A stretch of 64,000 bases of DNA. Source: Campylobacter concisus. GTDB lineage: Bacteria; Campylobacterota; Campylobacteria; Campylobacterales; Campylobacteraceae. The first letter of the stretch is position 1. Each line of letters starts with the position of its first letter. A program made the translations under genes and the position numbers. The stretch lies in NCBI RefSeq assembly GCF_015230015.1, contig NZ_JAAKZC010000001.1:1-64000 (forward strand), given 5' to 3'. This document shows positions 17,201 to 25,095 of this stretch, one piece after another. The notes under the pieces are model-generated. The model had not been told where the DNA came from and did no database searches. It saw only the letters and a program-made list of their open reading frames with translations.

Positions 17201-18419
17201 TACCTTGTTGGAAATTTAGCTCTTTTGCTTTAAAGCTCGCCCAAGGTTTAGTATTATTTGTATAGTATTCTATAAAGTCATTTTGTTTCATATGATCATG
17301 AGCGTATGTTGTATTATTAAAAGCATAAGGTCTTAGCTCAGTGCCACTTACGCCTGGCTCATAGATGTGGTTAAACCAGAAATTTCCTTTTAGTCCCTCG
17401 CTCATCTCAGACTCTTTTACAAGACTCATCTCAGTTTCAACGTTTATAGTTATTTTTGCAACTGTATCAAGTACAAAGCTACCACTATCAGTTGCTGTTT
17501 GGCCATCTCTTCCTGTAGCTGTTATCTCTACTTTATAATCGCCATCATGGCTACCATTTACGCTTAACTCATCAGTTGTAAATTTAAATTTACCATCAGC
17601 ATAGTCGCTTGGATTTAGAGTTTTTGTAAAGACTTCGTGTCCGTCCTTGTTAAGCACGCTAACAACCGCTCTTACAGCAGCTGGATCTACTGTGCCGCTA
17701 ATAGTTGGAGTAGCGTCATTTGTGCGAGGTACGCTTGGTGCATCTAGGCTGTAGTCGCCTTTTATAGTGCCAAAATCATCAGTTAAAGTTTTGATATCAA
17801 CACTAATTGGAGGTATGACTGGTGAGACAGGAGTTACTGGAGTAGGTGGAGTGGACGGTGTAACTGGAGTAGGTGGAGTTACAGGTGTAGCTGGTGAGAC
17901 AGGAGTTAAATTGCCTGTATCATTGCCGTCATTGTAGCCACCGATTGAGTTCTCTGGAGTTTGAAAAGCCCTACTTGAATCAGGTAAATTTCTATAATCA
18001 TCAGTAATGTTTGAATAGTGTCCACCCTCAGCAAAGCTCGCTGCACCAAGACTAACGCCGTCTCCACCAGCGCCACCACCAGTATCTCCACCAGCTGCAG
18101 TCTCTTCAAGGTCTGTGATGTTTGCGCCATCAAGAAGTGCTTTTTGGATAGCGCTTACATCAGCTACACTATCGTCACCAAAGCTCTCATTGTGAGCTAC
18201 ACTCTTGTCTAAATTTAGGGTATCTTTTCCGATGATCGCAATGTCTTTGCCATCGTTTGCAGTTATGACTACTTTTGAGTCAATATCAGTTGTCTGTATA
18301 GTCTCACCAAGAAAAATTTCATCGCCTACTTTTAACACTCTTTGTGTGCCGTCCTTTGCAGTTGCGATTACAGTTGCGCCTTGTGAAATGCTTTTGATTA
18401 TACCAATCCTTGCTGCCAT
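14211..18419 (-). CDS. LapA-like RTX adhesin with PA14-like and Ig-like domains (1402 aa)
   Basis: Retention module at 1-75, LEETAAGG with the di-alanine at 108-109, GVSLGAASFAEGGHYSNI at about 121-137, and a PVTPPTPVTPSTP linker at about 170-205. An Ig-like domain follows at about 225-325 (TNDATPTISGTVDPAAV). At about 342-566 is a PA14-like domain starting GLKGNFWF and containing YLEPGDYKFDAKGTDDSVRF, whose adjacent Asp pair is the usual calcium/sugar site. More Ig-like domains follow, one with TVDNVEDGQIVTV and one with DKTPTFTGSIDSSATKAVI. True RTX nonapeptides (EGNDIITVGDGNNVI) lie at roughly 1165-1255, and the tail is TTIFIDVDNDINKQLV. PA14 domains in RTX adhesins often bind carbohydrates, so glycan binding is a reasonable inference. 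A palindrome variant lies upstream. Confidence 0.88.
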   Translation of the reverse strand: MAARIGIIKSISQGATVIATAKDGTQRVLKVGDEIFLGETIQTTDIDSKVVITANDGKDIAIIGKDTLNLDKSVAHNESFGDDSVADVSAIQKALLDGANITDLEETAAGGDTGGGAGGDGVSLGAASFAEGGHYSNITDDYRNLPDSSRAFQTPENSIGGYNDGNDTGNLTPVSPATPVTPPTPVTPSTPPTPVTPVSPVIPPISVDIKTLTDDFGTIKGDYSLDAPSVPRTNDATPTISGTVDPAAVRAVVSVLNKDGHEVFTKTLNPSDYADGKFKFTTDELSVNGSHDGDYKVEITATGRDGQTATDSGSFVLDTVAKITINVETEMSLVKESEMSEGLKGNFWFNHIYEPGVSGTELRPYAFNNTTYAHDHMKQNDFIEYYTNNTKPWASFKAKELNFQQGKGGDRDNTDNDAGTVSGLDGAHNMVGKIDLDGNVVTPNSEWVAPNFRALEYFIDNAKGSDIHPLRDAPNGKNTTAGAMVNLKGTMYLEPGDYKFDAKGTDDSVRFKVDGVTMVDYDTIHSENRATVTTLHVDKAGYYDFDMSYANYIYWGKLKLTVSKDGGPESILGSEASGIKLNSTDFDSYVDTVTRNVYKVTQKITGTVDNVEDGQIVTVTSSTGESHTAVVKDGKYEVEFKTSDTKATYTAKVSDLVGNEAEAKSTKLNNVATDLIDATDDDASSVSANTNTGINDATKYYKYTTDDIAQTDKFSSNAPLPVLSDKTPTFTGSIDSSATKAVITVLDKDGHKVFTKELSQSEFANGKFEVTSNELNDGKYNIKATAIFANGDKSTIVSEFVVDKTPVTIENIKIIENDSEGLHHTLKFNLKNYEDGDKIESIKVVKADGTTEIISVGTTKPTNGVLSFEYDHKIKLGDKIEVEMTDKAGTKYTHVNEILVPTMTQFENGNDTTTNANNRSAEKLWGTMDMSESGFRADGSRIVSNDAIPYLRAVIPEDATAGNASNNQTVSEFLNSGRGITWGTGDVRFVATNVDTGVSKVLLSQAIEKPIGNVTPDHYDRLTGYNNRLDGNGKMADGVYKISIDGKYQGGDELLYNSIQFTIDATAATINNSHLSYDAAANKTTWSGNLSENGVGASYTLKQHFEEAVKGIALKDSITLRDADGHIITANSVKLDDNGNFEAVFNGDVKASDVYLQVSDIAKNTRVVAENNNDNVITTTEGNDIITVGDGNNVINAGRGENEIRTGNGNNVIITGDNNDVITTGSGNDYIDAGRSGYDGMNKGDLVNAGAGNDKVVFTFDNPRAALSQSLDGGEGTDTLIMRPMAKDGTIDFDKIDNKSLNNAIKNFEEIQLGMDEHGNDNQTVKLLNLKADNVFSITDDVSTILKISGDSKDSVSLKGFTEARDQSGVEAGYTRYEGQTSSATPTTIFIDVDNDINKQLV
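17806..17910 (-). repeat. In-frame repeats coding for a TPVTP-type linker
   Basis: Units of the ggagtaggtgga type code for a Pro/Thr/Val-rich spacer between the retention module and the Ig-like domain. It differs from the PEPK linkers of the 1478-residue protein. Confidence 0.55.
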
Positions 18420-18475
18420 ATCATGTCCTTATTAAAAAATTTCGTGTATTGTAATATTTTTTTAAAGCTTTGTAT

Positions 18476-18493
18476 ATTGTACTATGGTACTAA
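18476..18493. promoter_or_regulatory. Imperfect palindrome ATTGTAC-TATG-GTACTAA upstream of the 1402-residue adhesin
   Basis: The left half-site and both inner GTAC cores are intact; the outer part of the right half has diverged. The distance to the ATG at 18419 is 56 bases, as in the other copies, so position and core are conserved even where the flanks are not. Confidence 0.6.
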
Positions 18494-18516
18494 AATTTGA
18501 AATTTTGTAAGAATTT

Positions 18517-18540
18517 GCCCTAGTTTTGGGAGACTAGGGC
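18517..18540 (-). terminator. Hairpin after the 1003-residue adhesin gene
   Basis: GCCCTAG-N10-CTAGGGC, 11 bases after the stop codon. It separates this gene from the palindrome of the next gene to the left. Confidence 0.65.
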
Positions 18541-18551
18541 ATGAAATTTGA

Positions 18552-21500
18552 TTAGGAAATTATTTCGTCTTTTACTTCGATAGTAAATGTATTGGTGCCA
18601 GAAGTTGCCGTAAATGTTGTATATCCACCGCTTGACACACCTGGGCCAAAATCACTACTCATATGTACATGATCGCCACTTTCGCCATCTATCCTAAGAG
18701 TGCGGTTAGCGCCGTTGCCATTTGTGATATTTAGCACGTCATTTATAGTTAAATTTAGCGTTACGTTGTTTTCACTGCCACCAAGAGTAATTTTCTCAAA
18801 GCCAGCTACCTTGCTAAAGTCGATATTTCCAGCAAGATCTAGCGTATCAGTGCCTGCACCACCTTGGATAACGATACCCTTATGCTCTTTATGCCCAATA
18901 CCACCAGAAGTAGTCCAGCCATCTGCATTTATCTCTGCGTCCTTGCCGATATGTATTATGTCGTTGCCATTACCTAGATCAATAGTACTTGAGCCATCCC
19001 AGTATGTACCACCAGCATGTTTTAAACTACCATTTAAATTTACAACGTCATCGCCATCGCCCATTTTTATGGTAGTGCTTTTTAGCTCAGCGCCTTTGTC
19101 GATACTTATCGTATCGTCGCCATCACCCATGTTTATGCTAGAGAACTGAACGCTTTTATATCCATATTTTTCATGTGTTCCGCCAAATTTAGTTTCGCTA
19201 CCGATATTTATGGTGTCATTGCCAGCGTCAGTATTTATAGTGATGGCACCAGCTACGTTTTTGCCTTCAAAATTTATAGTGTCATTGCCACCTCTTGTAT
19301 CTATATCGGCACTACTTGAATCCTCAAGGTTATTTAAGATGTTATTACCTTTAAAATTTATCGTATCATTACTTTCGCCATAGCTAGTTACCCACACACG
19401 AGTTTTAGCTGTTAAATTTGATATATCAGCTGTAAAATCAACACCTGTTTTATTACTAAAGCCCGCTTGACCTATGCTTATGCCGTCAGCTATAACGTGA
19501 GCTGAGCTAAATGATCCGGTTTCATAGTGGCTATTGCCATCGTTATTGCCCTTTACTTCAAGTAGATCTTTTGCATAAGCTGTAACGCTCTCACCTTTGT
19601 TATTATCTAGTTTTAGGCTTTGATATCCTAACACTGCATCTTGTGACTCTCTATTTAAATTTACATTTGTTAGCGTAGAGTTTGATATCTCCATAGTATT
19701 TACATCTCTTGCCTCAGAGTATCTATCGCTAGTATCTACCCAAGCATCTGTCATAGTTATATTGTTTGCTTTAAAGGTATTGCTACCAGTATCCATCAGG
19801 ATATTTACTCTTTCTATCCTCACACCATCTTTTACATTTACCACATCATCGCCGTCACCTGTATGTATCTGGTTATCGTTGTACCAGCTATTGTGTATGC
19901 TAGGGTCTATAACTTTAAATGTTTCTTTACCAAGGATATTTGCATTGATATTTAAAGTGTTGTTTCCTGCTTCATCATGAGCGCTATTGCTTGAGCTAGG
20001 TGTGTATGCGCCAAGGTTGATGTTGGCTTTGAATATAGTAAGATCAGCATTGATATTTACTACGTCATCGCCTCTACCAAGGTTTATAGTAGTGCTATTA
20101 TAATGTCCAAGAACGCCGCCTACGCTTGCTGTGTTTTTAGTACCGCTTATAGTGACCTCTTTATCAAAATTTACTACATCGTTGCCAGAGCCAGTATCTA
20201 AGTGCAAATTCTCTAAATTTGCCTTTATGCTGACCGTATCATCGCCATCATTTGTATTTAAATTGGTATGGTTTGCGATATTTCCTTTGATATCTTTATT
20301 TAGCTCGATGTTGTCGTCGTTGTCTATGATCTTGCCTTCAGCCATATTTGCATTAGTTGTTGGTAGCAAATATCTGCTGCTTGGCGTAACGCTTAGTTTT
20401 ACACTCTCTTTAAACACAGCAAAGTTATCAACCATATCAGTTTTTTGTACGTTGTCGATAGTCATACCTTGAGGGCCAGTATTGTCACCTTCGTTTTGGT
20501 TGTGATGTAGCGGGCCTTTTGTAGTGTCTTGTCCGTCGTCGTCAAGCACTTTTATCCTTACTTGCACTTTTGAGATATCCTCTACGTTTACGCCTGGTAT
20601 TGTGTTGTTGGTATTTAGAGTTACCCAACTTCCAGCAGCGCCGTTATTTAGCGAGTACTCGATCAAATTTGCGTAATCCTCTCCTCTAGTGCCGCCTATG
20701 AAATTTAGAGCAAGGTCTGTTGTCTCGCCACTTGGGCTTACCGGAGTGCCTGATAGACCTAGTTTATAAACAAGATAGTGTCCGCCCTCGCCGTTTGCTC
20801 CAGCGCCGCTCTCTCTCACTTCGCTATTAGCTGGGTCCATACTGGTAGTCACCTCAACAGCACCTGGATGTGGTGGAATGACTGGTGGGTTTGCAGGTGA
20901 AGGGGTGCCTGGGGTTACGGTGACGCCAGGAGTACTTGGTGTGCTCGGAGTTGGTGGTGTTGGTGGTGTGCTTGGAGTACTCGGCGTGACAGGTGTAACT
21001 GGTGTACTCGGAGTTGGTGGTGTGCTTGGGGTACTTGGAGTGACAGGTGTAACTGGCGAGATAGGAGTTGTCGTATCTGCATCTGTACCTGCATCGTTAT
21101 AACCACCTATTGAGTTTTCTGGTGTTTGAAAAGCTCTATTTGCGTCGGTTAAATTTCTATAATTTTCATTGATATTTGAGTAGTGGCCGCCCTCGGCAAA
21201 GCTAGCAGCACCTAAACTTACACCATCTCCAGTAGCGTTGCCACCGCCTTGGTTGCCACCTGCTGCAGTCTCTTCAAGATCTGTGATGTTTGCGCCATTT
21301 AGCAAGGCTTTTTGGATAGACGCGATCTCTGGGTTGTCACTAAGTGCGTTTGCCTCTTTGTCTAGGCTCAGGCTTTCGCCATTTTGCAAGCTCACCTCTT
21401 TGCCGTCATTTGCTGCGATCACTGCTTTTGCAGAGCCATTAGCCTTTATAGTTTCGCCTTCAAAAATGCTATCACCCACCTTTAAGACTCTTTCGTTGCC

Positions 21501-21563
21501 ACTTTTATCAACAGCTACGATTTCACCGCCTAGGATGTTTTTGATAACGCCTAACTTTTGCAT
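18552..21563 (-). CDS. LapA-like adhesin with GxGxD solenoid repeats (1003 aa)
   Basis: Retention module at residues 1-68 (KLGVIKNILGGEIVAVDKSG, VLKVGDSIFEGETIKANG), LEETAAGG with the di-alanine at 100-101, then GVSLGAASFAEGGHYSNI and a long TPSTPPTPSTP linker (about 165-220). A Calx-beta/Ig-like domain (GEDYANLIEYSLNNG, closing GKIIDNDDN) leads into solenoid repeats such as TNDGDDTVSI, TGSGNDVVNF and MGDGDDTISI up to about residue 900. The tail is FTIEVKDEIIS. DNA near 21.1 kb is very similar to the matching part of the 1402-residue gene near 17.95 kb, so the two can recombine. A perfect palindrome lies 68 bases upstream. It is the first gene of the array after the two-component system. Confidence 0.86.
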   Translation of the reverse strand: MQKLGVIKNILGGEIVAVDKSGNERVLKVGDSIFEGETIKANGSAKAVIAANDGKEVSLQNGESLSLDKEANALSDNPEIASIQKALLNGANITDLEETAAGGNQGGGNATGDGVSLGAASFAEGGHYSNINENYRNLTDANRAFQTPENSIGGYNDAGTDADTTTPISPVTPVTPSTPSTPPTPSTPVTPVTPSTPSTPPTPPTPSTPSTPGVTVTPGTPSPANPPVIPPHPGAVEVTTSMDPANSEVRESGAGANGEGGHYLVYKLGLSGTPVSPSGETTDLALNFIGGTRGEDYANLIEYSLNNGAAGSWVTLNTNNTIPGVNVEDISKVQVRIKVLDDDGQDTTKGPLHHNQNEGDNTGPQGMTIDNVQKTDMVDNFAVFKESVKLSVTPSSRYLLPTTNANMAEGKIIDNDDNIELNKDIKGNIANHTNLNTNDGDDTVSIKANLENLHLDTGSGNDVVNFDKEVTISGTKNTASVGGVLGHYNSTTINLGRGDDVVNINADLTIFKANINLGAYTPSSSNSAHDEAGNNTLNINANILGKETFKVIDPSIHNSWYNDNQIHTGDGDDVVNVKDGVRIERVNILMDTGSNTFKANNITMTDAWVDTSDRYSEARDVNTMEISNSTLTNVNLNRESQDAVLGYQSLKLDNNKGESVTAYAKDLLEVKGNNDGNSHYETGSFSSAHVIADGISIGQAGFSNKTGVDFTADISNLTAKTRVWVTSYGESNDTINFKGNNILNNLEDSSSADIDTRGGNDTINFEGKNVAGAITINTDAGNDTINIGSETKFGGTHEKYGYKSVQFSSINMGDGDDTISIDKGAELKSTTIKMGDGDDVVNLNGSLKHAGGTYWDGSSTIDLGNGNDIIHIGKDAEINADGWTTSGGIGHKEHKGIVIQGGAGTDTLDLAGNIDFSKVAGFEKITLGGSENNVTLNLTINDVLNITNGNGANRTLRIDGESGDHVHMSSDFGPGVSSGGYTTFTATSGTNTFTIEVKDEIIS
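20880..21070 (-). repeat. In-frame minisatellite coding for a TPSTPPTP linker
   Basis: Degenerate units such as ggtgtgcttggagta are repeated many times and code for Pro/Ser/Thr/Val residues. Unit number can change in frame. Confidence 0.6.
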
Positions 21564-21630
21564 CTTAATGCCTCCCTTTGGATTTTATTGATCTATATCA
21601 AGATTTTAGCTAAGAAAAAAATTTAGTTAT

Positions 21631-21648
21631 ATTGTACTTTGGTACAAT
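21631..21648. promoter_or_regulatory. Palindrome ATTGTAC-TTTG-GTACAAT upstream of the 1003-residue adhesin
   Basis: A perfect 7-base inverted repeat, 67 bases before the ATG at 21563. On the minus strand it runs into ATATAAC, so a -10 box overlaps or directly follows the right half-site. Confidence 0.72.
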
Positions 21649-22087
21649 ACCCTTAAGAAAAGCCTAAGTTTAGGGGTTAATAATGTTTAAATTTTTTATA
21701 AATGTATGAAATTTTAGATTTTAAAATGCCATAAAATTGAAAATTTTAAGCTTTTGTTCATCAAAATGGCACGGTAGTTGATAAAATAACCCAAAAATGT
21801 CACTAACTAAATTTCGTTTTTAACGCGTTTATTCTTAATCAAAAAAGCCTTTATATCGCCTTTTAGTTGCTAAATTTAGGCTTTTAAAGCTCAAAATGTT
21901 TTTTATTTATAACTAACATAAATTTATCCCAGTTTGTGACATAAATTTTCTTAAGTTTATCTATCAAATTTTGCAAATTTTTATCTCTTTTTCTATAAAT
22001 TTTAGCCTATAGTGACATAAATTTATCACTACTTTTAAGATATTCTTAGATAAATATATTAGTTTTATTATTTTGAATTTATACTTT
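21649..22087. other. Gene-free spacer with short repeated motifs
   Basis: About 440 bases with no supported gene between the adhesin palindrome and the response regulator stop codon. It contains three copies of a motif like ACATAAATTT (21917, 21939 and 22016), the last inside the inverted repeat GTGACATAAATTTATCAC (22012-22029). What they do is unknown; they could be regulatory sites or simple A+T-rich chance repeats. Confidence 0.4.
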
Positions 22088-22768
22088 TTAGCTCTTGGCG
22101 ACTAAGATATACCCGCTCTCGCTGATGTTTTTAAATTTCACGCCAAGCTCGCGTTTTAGGCGCAGTACGACGTTTTGTATAGCAGCCTTGCTCACCTCAG
22201 TGCTCTCATAGACAAACTCCTCTATCATCTCGTAGGTAACGAGCTTATTTAGGTTGTAAGCAAATAGCCAAAATATCTTATTTTGCAAAAAGCTAAGGTA
22301 TAGCTCGCTGCCGTTTTTATAAATTTTCTCTCTTTTTAAATTTATACTCACCTCATCACTTAATCGCACTAGCTTCTCATCTCGCTCGAAGCTTAGGCTT
22401 ATTAGCATCGATCTAAGATCCTTTATATCGATAGGTTTTTTCAAAAACAAGGTCGCACCCTGCTCATAACTCTTTATCAAATTTTCATCGCTGTCATACG
22501 AGGTAAAGACGATAAATTTCTGATGAGGTTTTAGCTTTTTTATCTCATTCATCATCTCAAAGCCATTAAGTACTGGCATGTGGATGTCGCTCATCACGAT
22601 GTCAAAGCCATGTTTTTTAAATTTCTCCAGCCCATCTTGTCCATCTTTTGCGCCTACGACCTGACCGCAGTATGGCTTAAGCCCTGTGATGATTAGCTCC
22701 CTTGCCATCTCATCATCTTCTACTACTAAGATAGATACTTTTTTTAAAATTTCTAGGGCCTCTTGCAT
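22088..22768 (-). CDS. OmpR-type response regulator
   Basis: A 226-residue cytoplasmic regulator. The receiver domain (about 10-125) has the acidic pair EDDE at 17-20, the phosphorylation site Asp61 in SDIHMP and the conserved Lys near 111 in KKPID. The C-terminal part (about 130-226) is a winged helix of the OmpR/PhoB type, with SFLQNKIFWLFAYNLNKLVT and AIQNVVLRLKRELG. It lies immediately downstream of the histidine kinase gene with one base between them, so the two form a pair. Its position next to the adhesin array makes it a candidate controller of those genes, but OmpR-type proteins usually bind direct rather than inverted repeats, so this link is only a guess. Confidence 0.9.
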   Translation of the reverse strand: MQEALEILKKVSILVVEDDEMARELIITGLKPYCGQVVGAKDGQDGLEKFKKHGFDIVMSDIHMPVLNGFEMMNEIKKLKPHQKFIVFTSYDSDENLIKSYEQGATLFLKKPIDIKDLRSMLISLSFERDEKLVRLSDEVSINLKREKIYKNGSELYLSFLQNKIFWLFAYNLNKLVTYEMIEEFVYESTEVSKAAIQNVVLRLKRELGVKFKNISESGYILVAKS

Positions 22769-22769
22769 T

Positions 22770-24419
22770 TTAGTCCTTCAAATTTGTTTCAAAACATAGC
22801 TCAAAGAGCGTTGGTTTCGCGTTATTTACGAGCCTTAGGTCGCCATTTAGCTTCTCACGTGCGAGCTTTTTAGCAAAGTAAAGTCCTATGCCATTTCCTT
22901 GTTTTTTTGTGGTGTTTAGCCATGTGAAAATTTTCTTACTCATCTCGTAGCTCACGCCGCCGCCATTATCGTAAACGCCGATGTAGCACTTATCTTCAAA
23001 GCTTCTAAATTTAAGCTCTATGACGCGCTTTAGCGGCTCATCTTTGTAGCTCTCAACTAGTGAGTCCTTTGCGTTGTGGATTAGGATTAGTAAAATTTGC
23101 TGGATGATGTTTTCTATTTGGCAGACTTTCATCTCTTCAAATCCACTAAATTTCACGCTCACATTTGCACGGCTAAGCTCTGTGTGCATAAGTGTTATTA
23201 AATTTCTAACACTTGTTTGGATGTCAAATTCACTCACATTTTCAGCGCTTTTGTAAAAATTTCTAAAAATTTCGATTGTTTTTGAAAGAAGCTCGATCGA
23301 GCTTTGCCCTTTTTTTAATAAATTTAAAAGCTCCTCATCACTTAGCTTGCCCTCTTTTTTTAGCATTATCGCCGAGCTTAGCATAAGTTTTAGCGAATTT
23401 ACTGGCTGGATGAACTGATGACTTATGCCACTTATCAGCTCCCCAGCCTCGCTCATCTTGGCTCTGTGCGCTAGCAAGGTCTCATACTCATCTTGCACCT
23501 TTTTTATCTTGTTATACATAAAGTTGTGCAGGCTATTTGCCAAAAATGCAAGTGCAACGAAGGCAAAGAGTAAATTTAGGGCGTTTTTTAGCGCCTCTCT
23601 TGTCATGGCTAAAATTTCTTCTTCGTTGTTTGTGCCAGCTCCGATAAACCAGTTCATCGTCGGTATCTCGGCTACTTGGATCAAATTTTGCCCTATCTTT
23701 AAGCTGGTGATGTCCTCATCTTTTAAAAATATCTCTTTAAATTTCTCCTCGATCTCTCTTTTAAGCGTCGCATCAGCCATCGATGTGAGGATCTCACCGC
23801 TGTGAGTTACCAAAAATGAGTAAGAATTTGGCGCAAGGCTAAAGTTTTTGATGCTATCAAAGATAGTGCCTATTCGCACGACGCCACAAAGTGCCGCCTC
23901 AAATTTATCATCCTTTTCAACTGGCACGCATAAATTTAAAGTAGAGTCCTTTAAAATTTTGTGATTTTGCATGAAATTTACGCTTGGGGCATTTGTATTT
24001 TTTGTCTCGACATACCAGATAAGCCCCGCTCGCTCACGCTTTGACATCACCTCTTCTGAGATCTTTTGCCCATCTACAAAGATCTCGCCATCCTCTCTTA
24101 GAAGCTGCATGAGATCAAATTCTTTTGCATTTTCTTTAAAGAGCTTTATGAAATTTGCCACCTTAGCATCGTCATCTATGATGCCAGAGTTTTGGATAAA
24201 TTTTGACGCACGGACGAGTGAATTTAAGCGCTCATCAAGCCAAATTTGAAAGTTGCTAACGATGTTTTTGCTAACTGCGATGTTGTTTTTATCTGATAGT
24301 TCGATGATCTTTTCTTTTGCATTGTTATAGCTGTTTAGCCCAAGAAGCACGACAAAGAGGCTTGCTAGCAAGATGATCGCATAAATTTTAATATTTTGTG
24401 ATTTTAAATTAATACCCAT
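22770..24419 (-). CDS. Cache-domain sensor histidine kinase
   Basis: A 549-residue inner-membrane kinase. One transmembrane segment lies at about 11-29 and another at about 279-298; the 250 residues between form a periplasmic dCache-like sensor (WYVETKNTNAPSVNF, LCVPVEKDDKF). The dimerisation helix carries His334 in GISHQFIQPVNSL. The ATPase domain has the N box IHNAKDSL (447-454), DNGGGV (484-489) and GNGIGLYFAKKL (508-519). Similar Cache kinases sense small organic molecules, but the ligand here cannot be told. It is paired with the OmpR-type regulator downstream. Confidence 0.9.
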   Translation of the reverse strand: MGINLKSQNIKIYAIILLASLFVVLLGLNSYNNAKEKIIELSDKNNIAVSKNIVSNFQIWLDERLNSLVRASKFIQNSGIIDDDAKVANFIKLFKENAKEFDLMQLLREDGEIFVDGQKISEEVMSKRERAGLIWYVETKNTNAPSVNFMQNHKILKDSTLNLCVPVEKDDKFEAALCGVVRIGTIFDSIKNFSLAPNSYSFLVTHSGEILTSMADATLKREIEEKFKEIFLKDEDITSLKIGQNLIQVAEIPTMNWFIGAGTNNEEEILAMTREALKNALNLLFAFVALAFLANSLHNFMYNKIKKVQDEYETLLAHRAKMSEAGELISGISHQFIQPVNSLKLMLSSAIMLKKEGKLSDEELLNLLKKGQSSIELLSKTIEIFRNFYKSAENVSEFDIQTSVRNLITLMHTELSRANVSVKFSGFEEMKVCQIENIIQQILLILIHNAKDSLVESYKDEPLKRVIELKFRSFEDKCYIGVYDNGGGVSYEMSKKIFTWLNTTKKQGNGIGLYFAKKLAREKLNGDLRLVNNAKPTLFELCFETNLKD

Positions 24420-24436
24420 GCGCGCAGTATATCCTA

Positions 24437-24461
24437 AGTTAGCCCAAAAATAGGGCTAACT
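24437..24461 (-). terminator. Terminator after the dsb pair
   Basis: AGTTAGCCC-N7-GGGCTAACT lies just beyond the stop codon of dsbI and before the kinase gene. It leaves little room for a separate kinase promoter. Confidence 0.7.
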
Positions 24462-24466
24462 AAAAT

Positions 24467-25087
24467 TTATTTCTTAAAAGATAAAAGCTTTGAAACAAGC
24501 ATAAGTGCAAGCACAACAAAACAAATGCCAAAACCAAGCAGCGTGCAATCAGCCATCGACATAAATTTAGACGACGGCACAAGATACCAGCCGTCTGCAT
24601 AAAGATCAACTATGCTCTTTTGTAGATCGCTTAGCACCACGCCATCAGGCACCATAGGGCTGTCATATCCGCAGTCGCCTGTTGGCATAAACCAATCAGG
24701 CGCCCACTTTTCAAGCGGCAAGCCAAATGGATAGTGCGGCTCAGTCGAGCAGCCCTGCACGCCAAAAGGATCGTCGCCATGCACTGCATCGTGAATTTTA
24801 GCTAGCTTTACGCTATACATTATGCCCTGCACCGCTCCCCAAAAGGCAAAAACGTAGCCGATGATGGCAAATAGCAAATTTTTAGGATTTATGATAGCTA
24901 TCACGCCGCCAAGTGCCATACACAAAAAGGCAAAACGTATATAGACGCACTGCTCGCAAGGTGGCATATAGGCGTAGTTTTGAAAGAGCGAGTGCGCGAT
25001 GACAACAAGCGCAACGCTGACAAAGACTAAAAGCGCCCAAGAGATGCGTGAGTCTTGAAATTTAGCCATTTTTTTAAAAAAGCTCAT
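24467..25087 (-). CDS. dsbI: DsbB/DsbI-family disulfide oxidase
   Basis: An inner-membrane protein of 206 residues that should pass electrons from a periplasmic DsbA-type partner to quinone. The first membrane segments enclose the active-site pair CEQC (Cys44, Cys47). A long periplasmic loop follows with two more cysteines (VQGCSTE and TGDCGYD) and a final membrane helix at about 182-202. The layout with a long second loop fits the DsbI type rather than E. coli DsbB. It sits 8 bases downstream of the DsbA-like gene, so the two are probably one transcript. Confidence 0.87.
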   Translation of the reverse strand: MSFFKKMAKFQDSRISWALLVFVSVALVVIAHSLFQNYAYMPPCEQCVYIRFAFLCMALGGVIAIINPKNLLFAIIGYVFAFWGAVQGIMYSVKLAKIHDAVHGDDPFGVQGCSTEPHYPFGLPLEKWAPDWFMPTGDCGYDSPMVPDGVVLSDLQKSIVDLYADGWYLVPSSKFMSMADCTLLGFGICFVVLALMLVSKLLSFKK

Positions 25088-25095
25088 GTGGCGCC

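Noticed and set aside
7463-21563. RTX toxins
   Set aside because: No hydrophobic pore domain, acyltransferase partner or enzymatic domain is seen; retention modules and Ig-like domains fit adhesins better.
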